64,000 nt of DNA from Aradus depressus (GCA_963662175.1 OY759215.1:48191213-48255212); one strand, 5' to 3'. Counted from the first letter of the stretch, positions 1 through 12,018 are shown. The notes: a model not told the origin generated them from the sequence alone. Numbers and translations: made by a program.

Positions 1-101
1 AGAGTCGGGCTCATGTCCACCAGAGTGAAGAGCGCTCTGGTAATAGGCGATATGACCTCGTAGTTAAAGCCCGGGCATGAGTCATAAAACCTAACATAAA
101 T
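1..101 (+). mobile_element. SINE 3' module, cut by window edge
   Basis: The 3' end of the SINE family seen intact at 10294-10616: gggctcatgtccaccagag, agcgctctggtaataggcg, then gacctcgtagttaaagccc and gggcatgagtcataaaacc. The head lies off the window. Confidence 0.85.
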
Positions 102-126
102 TGACTTAAATGACTAACAAACCTGT

Positions 127-416
127 CAGCATGGAGTTACTAATTAAGATTGCGGGTTCGAAATACGGGTAGGTAGCTTTCTTATCTGAGAGTTGAAAAA
201 ACCTTGAGAACGCCGTCCTTCCGATGGGACGTTAAGCTATGATTCTGAGCCTATCATGTCAGATAATACAAAGACCTTTACCCAAGGTAACTAAGTATGG
301 ATTGTACGTTTAGGTCTGCCGCAGTAGAGTCGGGCTCATGTACACCTTAGCGATAAAAGAATACTCTGGTAGTAGACGACATGACCTCGTAGTTACACAT
401 ACACATGAAATGAACT
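127..416 (+). mobile_element. SINE copy, diverged, partial head
   Basis: Retains the B-box region (gattgcgggttcgaa), the middle module (gccgtccttccgatgggacg) and the 3' module (gggctcatgtacacc, then gacctcgtagttaca). The A box is lost. It directly follows another copy. Confidence 0.75.
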
Positions 417-419
417 AAG

Positions 420-904
420 TATTCACAAAGGTAAATGATTCAGTTCTTAGTTAAACAAATTCAGAGATCTTAACTCAAATGATTCTATTCAGGCGCAGGG
501 CTATCTCAAGTGTGACAAGGTGCTTGTCCGTCCTCGTCCGGCCCAGCAGTCAAGTCCGATTCTGTAGTGTCTTAGCTTTATACCCTCAACTTAGGAAGTA
601 GGACACCCTCCAGATGAACTTTGATGGTGTCTTTCCCTAATCTGAAAACAGTGCCCCAGGTCACATTGTACTGAGTTAAAGCCGGCCACAGTTGACAGCC
701 TGTAAGGAGGAAATACTTGACAAAGTTATGGCCCAGTGTCACCAACAATCTACTTAAAGAGTTTGACACCTGACCACCGGTCCCCCGCCCTCCTAACCGC
801 CCTCACACCCGACTCAATTTTTCAACAACATGAACCGTACTGGGTCTGGTCCCTTACGCCATATTGTACTTTAGTCGAATTAGAAATCCTTTTTTTGCTT
901 TAAT
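420..904. other. Intronic sequence, unassigned
   Basis: No recognised element. The 570-830 part is richer in GC, and the minus strand carries a 63-codon open frame with no domain I recognise. It does not match the expected continuation of C2A. Confidence 0.4.
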
Positions 905-1302
905 TCTCTAGTATAGGGGAACAAAATTCGATGCGGAGTTTTCGAAGGAATTTCATATTTTTCACCCCTGATCCAATTTAAAAAAAATGTCTGTGAACAC
1001 TCCCAATAAAATGATTATATGAACCCGAACTTTTATATGTGTATCCAGAACACTATGAACACACAACATTATGATTATCAGCCAAATCGGCCGAAGAAGA
1101 GGGTATTAGGGAGGAGACAACACAGAAGTCCCAATAACTATCAATTTGATGACTGTATCAACATGTTTTGTAGGAAAATGAAGCCACTATGTAATTCAAA
1201 TATTGAGTTTTAGCCCAAAACGGTCGATTGGCTTTGGAAGAACGTAATTAATTAATTCATGCTGGAGAAGTACCTAGTCGGTGATTCACCTACTAATTTT
1301 TT
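905..1302 (+). repeat. Rep-B copy (hairpin-ended repeat), diverged
   Basis: Begins near ctagtataggggaac and continues aaattcgatgcggagtttt, the block gccaaatcggccgaagaag, tagcccaaaacggtcgatt and the end block ctggagaagtacctagtcgg then tgattcacc. It matches, in order, the copies at 44811-45392 and 28425-29030. Confidence 0.75.
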
Positions 1303-2302
<1,000 letters not shown>

Positions 2303-2824
2303 TATATTTTACAAAATATATATAATACATGGCAACAATACCGAACGTTCCGCCATGTACAATATATATTTTGTGACTTTGACAATATTTTGAAAAACTT
2401 TCGTTAATCATTCATCATTGAGCAATATATCCTTCATTAAAATTATTTAAAAAAAAAATAAAACATAATCTCAATATGAAAATTTATACTAATAGGCATT
2501 TTTTTTATAGAACAAAGAATAAAAGGCATGGTACAGTAATTTATTTTTTGCCCTTTAATATATTATGTTGCCAGAGTGCATGCAGTTGAGTTTTGCCTAG
2601 AAGCAATTTTCCCTGTTAAAGTCCCACAGGATTATGGGATGGCGTGATGGAACAGAGTAAATTAACAATGCGGGGATGCACGGTTTTGCACTCAAGTCAG
2701 ATATTGTTTTACAACCTGAATCAAAAAAGGGGAAAGTTCATGCTAGAATGGAATTTCTGAATAAATGCATCTAACTTATGGGGGAGTGAAATGGATAGGG
2801 ATTAATTAAAACACGTCTTTAAAT
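2303..2824. other. Intronic sequence, unassigned
   Basis: AT-rich with homopolymer runs. No gene or repeat family recognised. Confidence 0.3.
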
Positions 2825-3075
2825 ATATACTAATATATAAAGAGAGAAAGTTTATTTGTGTATTTGAAGTAATCTCAAAAACTACTTAACAGATTTGGAT
2901 GATTCTCTCATCGTTGGGAAGTTTATTTCATTCCGATGGACATAGGCTATACATCTTTATACTTTATCAACGTATAAAAGAAGCTAAGCAGTGATGGTAA
3001 AAGTGAAGAAAGTCGGAGTAGAAACAGCGTTCCGAGCGCTATTTATTGCGTACGCTGCCGAAACCGTTGAAGATA
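2825..3075 (+). repeat. Unclassified dispersed-element end
   Basis: The stretch tatataaagagagaaagttt, followed by actacttaacagatttgg and ttcattccgatggacatag, has the style of the conserved ends of RTE-type LINEs or Helitron-like elements in insects. No second copy lies in this window, so the class is uncertain. Confidence 0.35.
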
Positions 3076-4229
3076 TATCAAAGTGTATCCAGGAAATATT
3101 GGCAATATAAATTTCTACAAAAAAGTCTGCGATAACATATACCTATCTATAACAGATAGCCTATATGATTTATAGATACCTAGATCTGGTGATAAGGCCA
3201 GTTGCTGGGGAGGAAAAGGTGAAGAAATGGAAAGCGGACCAACGTTTCCTTCAAAACATGCGCGATTGAATCAACGAATTAATTGAAATATTTTCTAATG
3301 TCGTCCTTGTCATTTAATTAAGCATTATATACAATTTGATTCCCATTCTAGAAAGGTTTCTTGCATTCTATCCCTATTATTATTAATTTATTATAAAAAC
3401 TTATATAATTATATATTTATGTAGGCACCTATTATAATGTAAAATAAATATTACTTATTCTTACCCCATTTCTGCATTATTTTTGGAAGAAAAAAAAAAA
3501 AGTATGGTAAGTTGAGAAATTAGTGCAATTTTGATAAGAGCTCGTAACGTTTTAACTGAAACAAAATATATCAAAATGGTACTAATTTTACGCAAAATTT
3601 AACGCTCTACAACTTTTATAATAATAACTTTGTTGATTTATTGGGTTGTTTTCAAGAAATCTTCTAAAAAAACCAAAAACACCCCATTTCAGGTCACATT
3701 TCGCAACCTAGGGGCCGACGCTCACCTCGGCGGAAGAGGGAAACCTGGGATAGTCATATTGGGACATAACTGAAGAGATTAAAACGATAAAACATTTGCC
3801 ATGAATTATTTCCAAATTGGATTATCCAGCAACTGGCCTATTAACACTTTATGTAGACATTTTTGTGGAATTAGACAATAAAAAGGTTGAACAAGTTCTT
3901 TGGTGTTATTTATTTCAAACGAAAAATGATTACTGACCATCACTGTCAATGTTGAGAAACACACTTTTCGTGTTAGCCTTACCGTCGTGCTTTATGTATG
4001 TGCCAAAAGGACCTTAAAGGCAAGTAGAGTAGGTTTGGTAGAGTGATCACGTCGCAGTGTGGGCAGCTTTTGAGAACAGAACACTCCAAAAGATTTAAAG
4101 ATTTCCAAGCGTTACGTGATACCTCACTCTTTCCAACAACTAAACCTCGTTCCCCTTTAATTTAGGGAAATATTAACTATGGGGAAAGTCATTGTTTAAC
4201 ATTTTTTTGGCGAAAAATATGTACCTTCC
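3076..4229. other. Intronic sequence, unassigned
   Basis: AT-rich. A slightly GC-richer patch lies at 3700-3760. No recognised coding or repeat family. Confidence 0.3.
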
Positions 4230-4589
4230 TCACTGTTCAAAAATACTAAAATAATCATGATATAAAATCGTGTTTCTTATACAAAAACATAACTAAATAA
4301 TGTTATCTTCCAATACAGGTACCATCCTATAAATTAATCTGTCGAAATGACCTTTTATTTAATATTTTCATTACTAATATCTCTATTTTGTATGTTTTAT
4401 CTATTATTTGTATGTATTTTTGGTCATTATTTTTTCAACTTCTTTCTTTTCAGTATTTCGCAAATTATGACCAGAGAAAGGAACGTAAGGATGTCCTCAG
4501 ATATTATCGTGGAAAAGATACTTTTGGAAGAATTATACAAAATATTTATCATAGTTTAAAATGTAATTAAAAACTATATCTACTGTGAT
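4230..4589 (+). repeat. Rep-C copy (LINE 3'-end-like repeat)
   Basis: Shares tcatgatataaaatcgtgtt, atacaaaaacataac and the distal block aggaacgtaaggatgtcctc with copies at 10795-11340, 25300-25600 and 27600-28000. The motif block near 4470-4520 is eroded. Its tail (tatatctactgt) is duplicated on the far side of the foldback that follows. Confidence 0.6.
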
Positions 4590-4631
4590 ATTTAACATTT
4601 TTGCAGAGATATTGTGAAACACTTGATAAAA

Positions 4632-4880
4632 ATAAAGAAAACGTATGTTTTTTAAAAAATATTGTCTATTTCACAAATAATATATAATATGTGAGTACTT
4701 TCGGTATTGCTACCATCTTCAGCCACGACTTAACAAATACTAAAAAGAAGTTTTTATGCAGTATGATTTTAGTATTTGTTAAGTCGTGGCTGAAGGTGGT
4801 AGCAATACCGAAAGTACTCCCATATTATATATTATTTGTGAAATAGACAATATTTTTTTTAAAACATACGTTTTCTTTAT
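4632..4880. mobile_element. Foldback element with 115-bp arms
   Basis: Arms 4632-4746 and 4766-4880 are near-perfect reverse complements around a spacer of about 20 bp. The arms contain cgtggctgaaggtggtagc, caataccgaaagtactccc and tgaaatagacaatattttt. The sequence tatatctactgt occurs at 4578-4589 and again just after the right arm, so a 12-bp target duplication is likely, with 4590-4631 part of the insertion. A single related arm is at 24058-24165. Confidence 0.85.
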
Positions 4881-5740
4881 ATTTATATCTACTGTATTTA
4901 TTACTATTATTATTCATATATACTTTATATTATTTATTTATCCAATTTTTGTTCGAATACAATTCGGCGATCTGTGTTGTGGAAAACTAATAAAATAAAT
5001 AAAAACAAAGAACTTGTTTAACTTTAATATTATCTAATTGTACAAAAATATATACATATAGTGTAATAGTTTCGGCCATCGTCAGCACGAGGTTCAAAAG
5101 TGATCATTATTTCAAATTTTACTATTATTGTTATTACTAATGACCGATTGTTGGAATATAAAAATAATAGCTTTATTGACATTCTTTTAGAACAAAGCCT
5201 CTCCTTTTGGAAGTTTTGATTCTACTGCTCTTAAAACAGAAGAAATAAGAGAAGGAATCCGAAAAGAATCCGATAGGAAATCAGAAAAGAAATTTTAAAA
5301 TGAATGAAAAAAAAAATGGAAAAAAAAGGAAAATGACAACTAGTTGATATTGAATTTTAACGATTTTTCCTAAATTAAATTATTTCTTAAGTAAAACCGT
5401 TCCTTCTTGAATAAAGATAAAATAAAAATAAAACAAGAAAAAATAAAAACAAAAGTAAAAAGTAAAAATGAAATTTCTTAAATAATACTTTACACATTTG
5501 TTCCATCTTTCTCTTTTCCTTGCCTCTGGAATATATATTATGTAAATTATATTGATAAAGGAGGCAGTGAGTCATGTGACCTCCCCTCGGGCTAGTCACC
5601 CATACACGTGTTCTTTGTTTTCAGTAAATTGCTTTGGTTATGTGCCACGTTCTTTTTAATTAAATTCACTTACTCCTACACCGTTTCTACGTTTGAATAA
5701 CTGTTCATATATCTAATTCAGTTAGTTAATTAACTATAGG
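4881..5740. other. Intronic sequence, mostly unassigned
   Basis: 4881-4990 continues the LINE-tail-like sequence interrupted by the foldback. At 5068-5095 the minus strand reads gtgctgacgatggccgaaac, an eroded form of the CTGANGA...GAAA motif seen elsewhere. The remainder is A-rich with no recognised feature. Confidence 0.35.
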
Positions 5741-6060
5741 TTAGGTTTTATGACTCATGCCCGGGCTTTAACTACGACGTCATATCGCCTACTACCAGAG
5801 CGCTCTTTCGTCACTCTGGTGGACATGAGCCCGACTGTGGGAGTCATAAATTTTGCCTACCCTAAATTTTTATTAACCTAGGGCAGAGATCTTTAACATC
5901 GTGCAGGCTCGGGACCATCGCTTAACGTCCCATCCGAAGGACGGCGTGCTTAAGTTTATTTTACCTCCCAGATAAAATAAACTAAGGGCCTCAGTCGGGT
6001 TTCGAACCCACGTTCTTGAGCTCAGAAGACAAGCACGCATACCACTGAGCTACCGGCGCC
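5741..6060 (-). mobile_element. SINE, full length, minus strand
   Basis: A complete copy read right to left: head ggcgccggtagctcagtggt (A box) and cgtgggttcgaaacccg (B box), middle cgtccttcggatgggacg, and 3' module ending atgagtcataaaacctaacc. The 13-bp tatatctaattca occurs at 5708-5720 and 6073-6085 and may be the target duplication. RNA polymerase III promoter boxes are intact by eye; no tRNA cloverleaf is expected. Confidence 0.92.
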
Positions 6061-6085
6061 TTCTTAACTAACTATATCTAATTCA

Positions 6086-6714
6086 TAAAGTATCTTGATG
6101 TATACCTTTTATTCTATTACCTTGTTATGACAAAATTAATATTATTATTACTGAACGAATAAACAATTTAAAGACAATTCCGGAAGAGTTATAAACCATA
6201 TTTATCATAATTTTAATTAAATTAAGAACATGAGATGCTGTATTCATTAATATCATTATTTCAGTATTTACTTATTTATTTAATTTCATCCTATTAACAT
6301 TTCATGGTTAAAATGGAAATAAATATTATTATTATTATTTTCTAGTAAGCTACTATAATGCAAGGTAATAAATATTCTTATTGTACTAAATTGATTCAGA
6401 ACTCCATTTCATACAATCCTATGTGAGTACAGTTCGGAAGCCTATTTTGCATGTTACTTCCATTACATAAATCAGATGTGAAACAAAAGGATCGTCTAGA
6501 GAATCCATTATTCAGTCTACTACAAATCGTAACTGGTTCAACAGAAATGGGCTCACCATGCAATATCTCAGAGAACAGTTGCTAAATTCAATATATTTCA
6601 TAGAATGACAGGTTTTTTTTTTCTTTAGCTCATAGGTGCCAATAGACTTTAGCTTAGATATCGGTAAAGTATTTTTATTCCCTAGGTATGAAAATATGTG
6701 AAGGAAAGCACAAT
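6086..6714. other. Intronic sequence, unassigned
   Basis: AT-rich with a TTA microsatellite near 6330. No recognised feature. Confidence 0.3.
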
Positions 6715-7455
6715 AGATACAATAGGTACTCTGTGATGTATAAAAAAATACACACATTTAAATTATTAATATTAAAAAATTAGTTATATTTATTTTTCTA
6801 TAAAATTCAAGAAGCAACTGAATTAGTAAATAAATAAAATGTATGCATTTTCTGTTAAAACAAATGAGTAGAAAACAAAACATGGCCAAAAGCTGTTTTT
6901 GAATTAGTGTAGAGTCAATGGTGTGTGGTCTGGGTTGAGATGTGAAGGTGGACAGAGAGTTGTTGTTTAGGCTTAAGGTGGGATGAACTAAGTAGGTGTG
7001 AATTAACAGTAAAATTAATGCTCAAAGAATGTACTGTTATTTATTTATAATTAGAATATATATATGCCCAAAAAAAATATAACTTTGATTTGAAGAATGG
7101 CCAAAATATAAAACAAAAAAACAAAAAGGATTGAAATAGTTTTAAGAATTTAGTTTTTACGATTTTTCTTTTGATTTTTGTTTCAACGTTTAGTTCTCAA
7201 TTTTATAATGTAGATGTAAGAAAATAAACCTTATTTGTTCTCGTAAATTCTATTCTATTAATTTTCCCTGTTGGCCCTGTAAAGATAATTTTAAAAACCT
7301 TTGAATTAGATTTAAATATTTTTGCAAAATTTAGAATACATATGGCATCTCTTTAGAAATCCAAATGAAAAGTTGGTCTTTTCGGAAATTACTGTAGAAA
7401 TCAAAATTTAGTAAAAGACCAGAGATAAAATTTCTACAGGAAATGTGGTAATTTA
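6715..7455 (+). repeat. Rep-E copy (about 700-bp non-coding repeat)
   Basis: Matches 46117-46840 and 17140-17770 in order: tacacacatttaaattatta, gtggacagagagttgttg, ccctgttggccctgtaaag, ggcatctctttagaaatcc, and the end cggaaattactgtagaaatc then aggaaatgtggtaat. No open reading frame of note. Class unknown. Confidence 0.7.
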
Positions 7456-7639
7456 TTGCTTATTTATTTATTGTTTATATTATTATTATTTCATTATTAT
7501 TAATTCAATTATTTTAATTATTATTTATACTTTTATTTATATTTTTATTTAACAACAATAATTTCTTTCTTTTCCACAACTCGTATAGTGAGTTTCGTTG
7601 ATCTATCTTTCTTTTGTTGATATCAATTATTTTACTGAA

Positions 7640-8015
7640 GTTATGTAATCTGTCAGAAATTCGATGCTGAGTTTTCAACGAAATTTCATTTTTCAAGATC
7701 CCAAAAATGCTGAAAAAATTGTGTGTATATTAACTCGATAACTCCTCATAGAATAAACTTATCGACACAAAATTTTATATGTATATTCAAAACCCTCTAG
7801 GACAACACATATTGATAATGGCTGAAGGAAAGGGGGCTTCAGGGAAAGGGCTCAACTCAAAAACTCTAATAATTGCCGATGTAATGAATTTATCGACATA
7901 AAATTTAGTATGAGGATTTAGGAGCACATATGTGAGTCAAATTTTGATTATTTGCGCAAAGGGGGGTCGAAAAGTTAATTGATCAATACATTCTGGGGAA
8001 GTACATTATTGCCAT
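7640..8015 (+). repeat. Rep-B copy, diverged
   Basis: Contains gttatgtaatctgtcagaaa, attcgatgctgagttttcaa, a G-rich block at about 7830, aactcaaaaactctaataat and attctggggaagtacatta. The terminal ccggtgattcaccg hairpin is lost. Confidence 0.72.
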
Positions 8016-9594
8016 TAAGTTAGTAATTAATCTAGCAGGTTAGTAACGTTATCTGTAGTGTTAGTAACGAAATTATTTATATTAAACAAGCAATTTTGTT
8101 GGTTTTGAATTTTTTTTTTTTTATGTGTGGAATTTCTTTACCTATCAAATGACTCAATCCCTGGTTGATTATGTTTATCAAATAAGGTGAAAAAAGTAGA
8201 AAAAAAATTAAATTAATTTTCTAAAAAATATCATCTTTAATTTTAGGTTTAGTACGTAATAATTCCATTTCTTTTCTTGACAAAATATAACCAGGTAAAG
8301 TTTTTAAAAGACTCAAAGCTGATTATCCCCCTTTAAGAAATTGATCCAGATCCGCACCTGTGTACAATAAATTAAAATCCCGAATAATAACAATTTCAAT
8401 GAAATTTTTTTGTTTTTTCTGTAAAACAAAAAATGTAAATTATACGTTTTTGTGCCAGATTTGTGATTTGGTGTTGCAACTGTTCACTATTGTTGCAGTT
8501 CTGGTCCCTTATGAACCCTCCTAGATCTTCACAAACCCACCACCAAGGTTTAGGAGAGCCAGCTAAAGGACCAGCTATTGTCTTTAAGATGCCCCACCTT
8601 TTGTTTTTTCTCTTTATAATCCTCCATTGTCCACATTCTTCTACCTTCCATAGAATTCTCTTCATTTTTCTCATTCTTCTTAGTAAGTTATATAAAGTTG
8701 AGTTAGAATGAAGCCGCTGATATGCTTTACTTCTTTAATTCCCATTTTCATGCTCTTTAAATTTTTGTCTGCATTCATTTCACGAAATTGAAACAAGGTT
8801 CTTTTATATTTATTCTTATAGTTCTACACACAGAACTAGTCTAACGTTCTTTTGTAACAATAACAATTAAATAGTGAAATTAATTTTTGTTAGAATAAAA
8901 ATTATACAAATGACAGATATATGGTGACCATAAATCAGATTTAATATAAAAAAATATCCTTATATTATATTCTTTGAATGGAGAAAAGAGGGAATTATCT
9001 ATAAAATATAATGTTTCTTTTTATAGAGGAGGCTCACAGAGATAACAGTTTATTATTATTTCCTTCACATATTGAAATAGGCAATTCTAATTATAGGATA
9101 TGAACTTTTCAAAATGAAACCTAAGCAAGGATTTTTTGTTTCTTTAGGATTTTGTAGGTTCATGACCATATACAAAAACCTACTAATAAGGGTTTAAAGT
9201 CTGTCTGTCCTCCCCTGATATTTTGAAATACATTCAAGCCATATTACTGAAAATATGCAATATAAAGTCTTAAAAAATCCATGATTCAAAAAACAATTAG
9301 CAGAATTGCACTTTTGCACTTTTCAGTTAACGAGTTTCAACTTTTACCTGTTTGGTAAAAGGAGTATACCTAAGTCAAAAATCCAAAATTTTCAGTAGAA
9401 ACATTTTATTGACTCTAATATTTTTTAAACATCACTTTAATTTAACTTAATGATTATTATTATGATTATCTGACTTATTGTTATTATAATCAGACTTATA
9501 TTGATTGGACCAAAAAAAAGTAAATTTTTTTTCACCTGCTCGTTGACTTATCTCATTTTGACCAATTTTTTAACTTATACTCTATTTACCAAAC
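8016..9594. other. Intronic sequence, unassigned
   Basis: AT-rich. A compositionally distinct patch at 8450-8680 has open frames on both strands without a recognised domain or a splice phase that fits the host gene. Nothing else supported. Confidence 0.3.
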
Positions 9595-10015
9595 ACTGCA
9601 GATATATATGAGGAGTTTGGAGCCAGAGCGGACCAACCCACAATTTTTCGGAAAATGAGTTATTACCATCCTGATGTTGGCATAGGTTCCCTTTTTTCAA
9701 AACCAGTGTGGATCATTAGTTTCTTCACTTCAGTGATAGATAGCAGCACTTTACGTTTAGTCCACAAGTATTTTGTGCATATATTTTCAATGTCACAATG
9801 GATCATACGGCCTTCAAAAACTTTATAGAACACAAAAAGGGATCACTCATCCAATACTAATCTAAAATTTCAAATATAAATAAATATTTGGGTCCCATTT
9901 ATGGAGATAAACAAAATGTACTCAATTTTCATTTGCCATTTTCTTCCTGTTCAGTTTCAACCAGTTGGTCCGCTCTGGCTCCAAACTCCTCATTTGTACT
10001 ATATATACACTTACG
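9595..10015. repeat. Inverted repeat beside the exon-4 donor
   Basis: A 28-bp perfect inverted pair, 9610-9637 and 9964-9991 (core gagccagagcggaccaac and its complement), spaced by 326 bp. The right arm lies 61 bp from the splice donor of the 10053-10265 exon, on its intronic side. Probably a MITE. Confidence 0.75.
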
Positions 10016-10052
10016 TGCTGTAATAAAAATGTCACCTATGAATATCACATAC

Positions 10053-10265
10053 CTTACAACAGGATCGCAAGCATTGGCAGTACCAACAGTTCGACTGGGC
10101 AGATTTTTGATTTTGAGAAGAGTGACTAGAAGTTTCTCACAGCCTGGCTCATAGCGCAGATAGAACCAAAGTCGACCAAGATGTCCTTCAGGATAGTGGA
10201 GCTCCTCTTCTAGCTCCCCGGCGTTCCGGTAGAGGGCAGGGTTCAGTCCGCCGAGACCTCCGTAA
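10053..10265 (-). CDS. Synaptotagmin exon: linker and start of C2A domain
   Basis: A 213-nt exon: one base, 70 codons, two bases. The first half is a linker (YGGLGGLNPALYRN, then acidic GELEEEL). Then C2A strand 1 (GHLGRLWFYLRYEP), strand 2 (EKLLVTLLKIKNLP) and loop 1 ending CDPVV. The donor AAG|gtatgt is strong. The acceptor is the second of two tandem AGs (acag then gtag); only the distal one keeps the frame, because the proximal one makes an immediate TAG. In loop 1 the first calcium-ligand Asp of Syt1-type C2A domains (LPALDMGG) is replaced by LPSRTVGT, while the Asp of the SDP position is kept as CDP. Weak calcium binding by C2A is therefore likely (inference). The codons are GC-rich against the surroundings. 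Confidence 0.92.
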
Positions 10266-10277
10266 CTACCTGTAATC

Positions 10278-10289
10278 ACATCAGACAAT
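10278..10289. repeat. Target-site duplication, left copy
   Basis: acatcagacaat, repeated exactly at 10617-10628 around the SINE between them. Confidence 0.88.
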
Positions 10290-10293
10290 TGAA

Positions 10294-10616
10294 GGCGCCG
10301 GTAGCTCAGTGGTATGCATGCTTGTCTTCTGAGCTCAACAACGTGGGTTCGAAACCTGTTATTCTATCTGGGAGGTAAAATAAACTTAAGCACGCCGTCC
10401 TTCGGATGGGACGTTAAGCGATGGTCCCGAGCTTGTACGATGTCATATACTCGTTAAAGACCCCTGCCCTAGGTTAATAAAAATTGAGGGTAGGCAAAAT
10501 TAAGGACTCCCACAGTAGAGTCGGGCTCATGTCCACCAGAGTGATGAAAGAGCGCTCTGAGTAAGCGATATGACCTCGTAGTTAAAGCCCGGGCATGAGA
10601 CATAAAACCTAACCTA
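10294..10616 (+). mobile_element. SINE, full length, next to a splice acceptor
   Basis: Best reference copy of the family. The head ggcgccggtagctcagtggt matches the A box (TRGYNNARNNG) and gggttcgaaacctg matches the B box (GGTTCGANNCC). The middle module includes acgccgtccttcggatggg. The 3' module runs from gggctcatgtccaccagag to cgggcatgagacataaaac. Exact 12-bp target duplications show retroposition. It is antisense to the host gene, and its left edge is about 24 bp beyond the exon-4 acceptor. Confidence 0.95.
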
Positions 10617-10628
10617 ACATCAGACAAT
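10617..10628. repeat. Target-site duplication, right copy
   Basis: acatcagacaat, identical to 10278-10289. Confidence 0.88.
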
Positions 10629-10794
10629 CCTCAGCAAGGAATCAGTCCTTCCTGGTAAAGTTCGTCCCTCCCTCGTCTCCCTTATAATAACATTTGAAAT
10701 CCACCCTTTGCCTGCCCTGTTTATATTTGAAATATAGATGGCTATTAAGAAAATACAAATATTTTCCTGTCATATAGGAATTAATTTTTTTAAA

Positions 10795-11340
10795 TCTTAT
10801 CTTCCCAACTTTTTGAAGTCAATAGAAACAATAAAAAATTTAAACTTCAATTAAAAATGTTTATGTTAGAAGAAACTCTCTATTTGGAAACAGATTTTTT
10901 TTCTCATTGCTCAAAAAGAATAACATAACATAACCATGATAAAAAAATCGTGTGTCATATACAAAAACGTTATTTGATACATAACCTTCATTCATAGGTA
11001 TCTTCCTATAAGGTCTGTCTTTCTGTTTAATATTTTCATTATTAATATCATAATTTTTATTACTTATATACTAATTTACTTTATTTCTCTTGGTTTTTTT
11101 AAATGTATTATTGTTATTGAATTATTGTTTTTATTACTGTCATTATTATTAAGTTTTTTTATTACTGACATTCATTTATTTTCTATATTTCGCACATTGT
11201 GACATGAAGAAAGGACTTATGATCATCTCAAAATATCGTCGTGAAAAAGACACTTCTGTATGAATTATAAAAAATATTAATTATAATTTAAATTAAATTA
11301 AAAACCGTATCTACTGTATTTATTAGAATAATTATTTTTG
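10795..11340 (+). repeat. Rep-C copy (LINE 3'-end-like repeat)
   Basis: Starts ctttttgaagtcaatagaaa and continues atgtttatgttagaagaaac, aaatcgtgtgtcatatacaa and tatttcgcacattgtgacat. The same order is seen at 25300-25600. The start corresponds to the C-terminal coding end seen there; here it is frameshifted. Confidence 0.65.
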
Positions 11341-12018
11341 TTCTATTTATTTTCTAGTAATTATTTATTAATTTAATTTTAATTTTTATTAGTATTGTTA
11401 ATATTTACCCGATATGTCAGACTCGAAGAGTTAATAACTGTTTAATAAGCTGGGTAACCTGCTAGTCATCAATAAAATAAATATTGATAGGATAGATATC
11501 CAAGAAGCCAGATTTAAATCAAAGAAGCTATCGGGAATGAAAATGTAAAAGTTGACCTCGTTTTTGTAGAAGCTGAGAATATTCAAGCAGATCCACCAGC
11601 TAAGGAAATGGGTTGATAAGAAAAAATGGGTCTGAGACTTAGTAGGTCACAGCCCATGAGGACCAAGAAAATAGGGAAAAACAGAGGGGAGTTAAGGATC
11701 AATGTGAAAAGGAGGTTGATGATGATTAGGGTAAAAAGAATAAGGGAGGAACAACAAGAGAGGGAGAAGAAATAAATTGAATTGAAGGGATCATCTCCAT
11801 AAGAGCAGAGTGTTCAAGAGGCAGACAGGGGAGCAGAGGTAGTTTAAAAAATAAACACGTTTATCTGATATTTTAAAATTTACATAACAATAAATAGAGG
11901 TCATCATGTGGTTACTAGGTCTTTGATTTGTCTTATATCTTATTTAGATATAGATTTTTTAGAAAAAAAAATTACTGCAATAAAAACTCACAAAATACTT
12001 ATAGCAATATAAATATAT
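11341..12018. other. Intronic sequence, unassigned
   Basis: Includes a purine-rich stretch at 11650-11830. No recognised domain or repeat. Confidence 0.3.

Noticed and set aside
578..769. 63-codon minus-strand frame as the next C2A exon
   Set aside because: Its peptide does not resemble the strands expected after FDETFVFQ and no acceptor in the right phase was seen.
9929..10288. Reading the whole 119-codon frame as one exon
   Set aside because: C2 similarity stops at CDPVVR, exactly at a strong donor, and resumes in phase at 1960. The leftward tail is intron, and the upstream Met lies before the acceptor.
10294..10370. tRNA gene on the plus strand (also heads at 5741-6060, 21268 and 63571-63897)
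   Set aside because: A and B boxes are present, but the sequence continues into a conserved non-tRNA body repeated at many sites; it is a SINE head.
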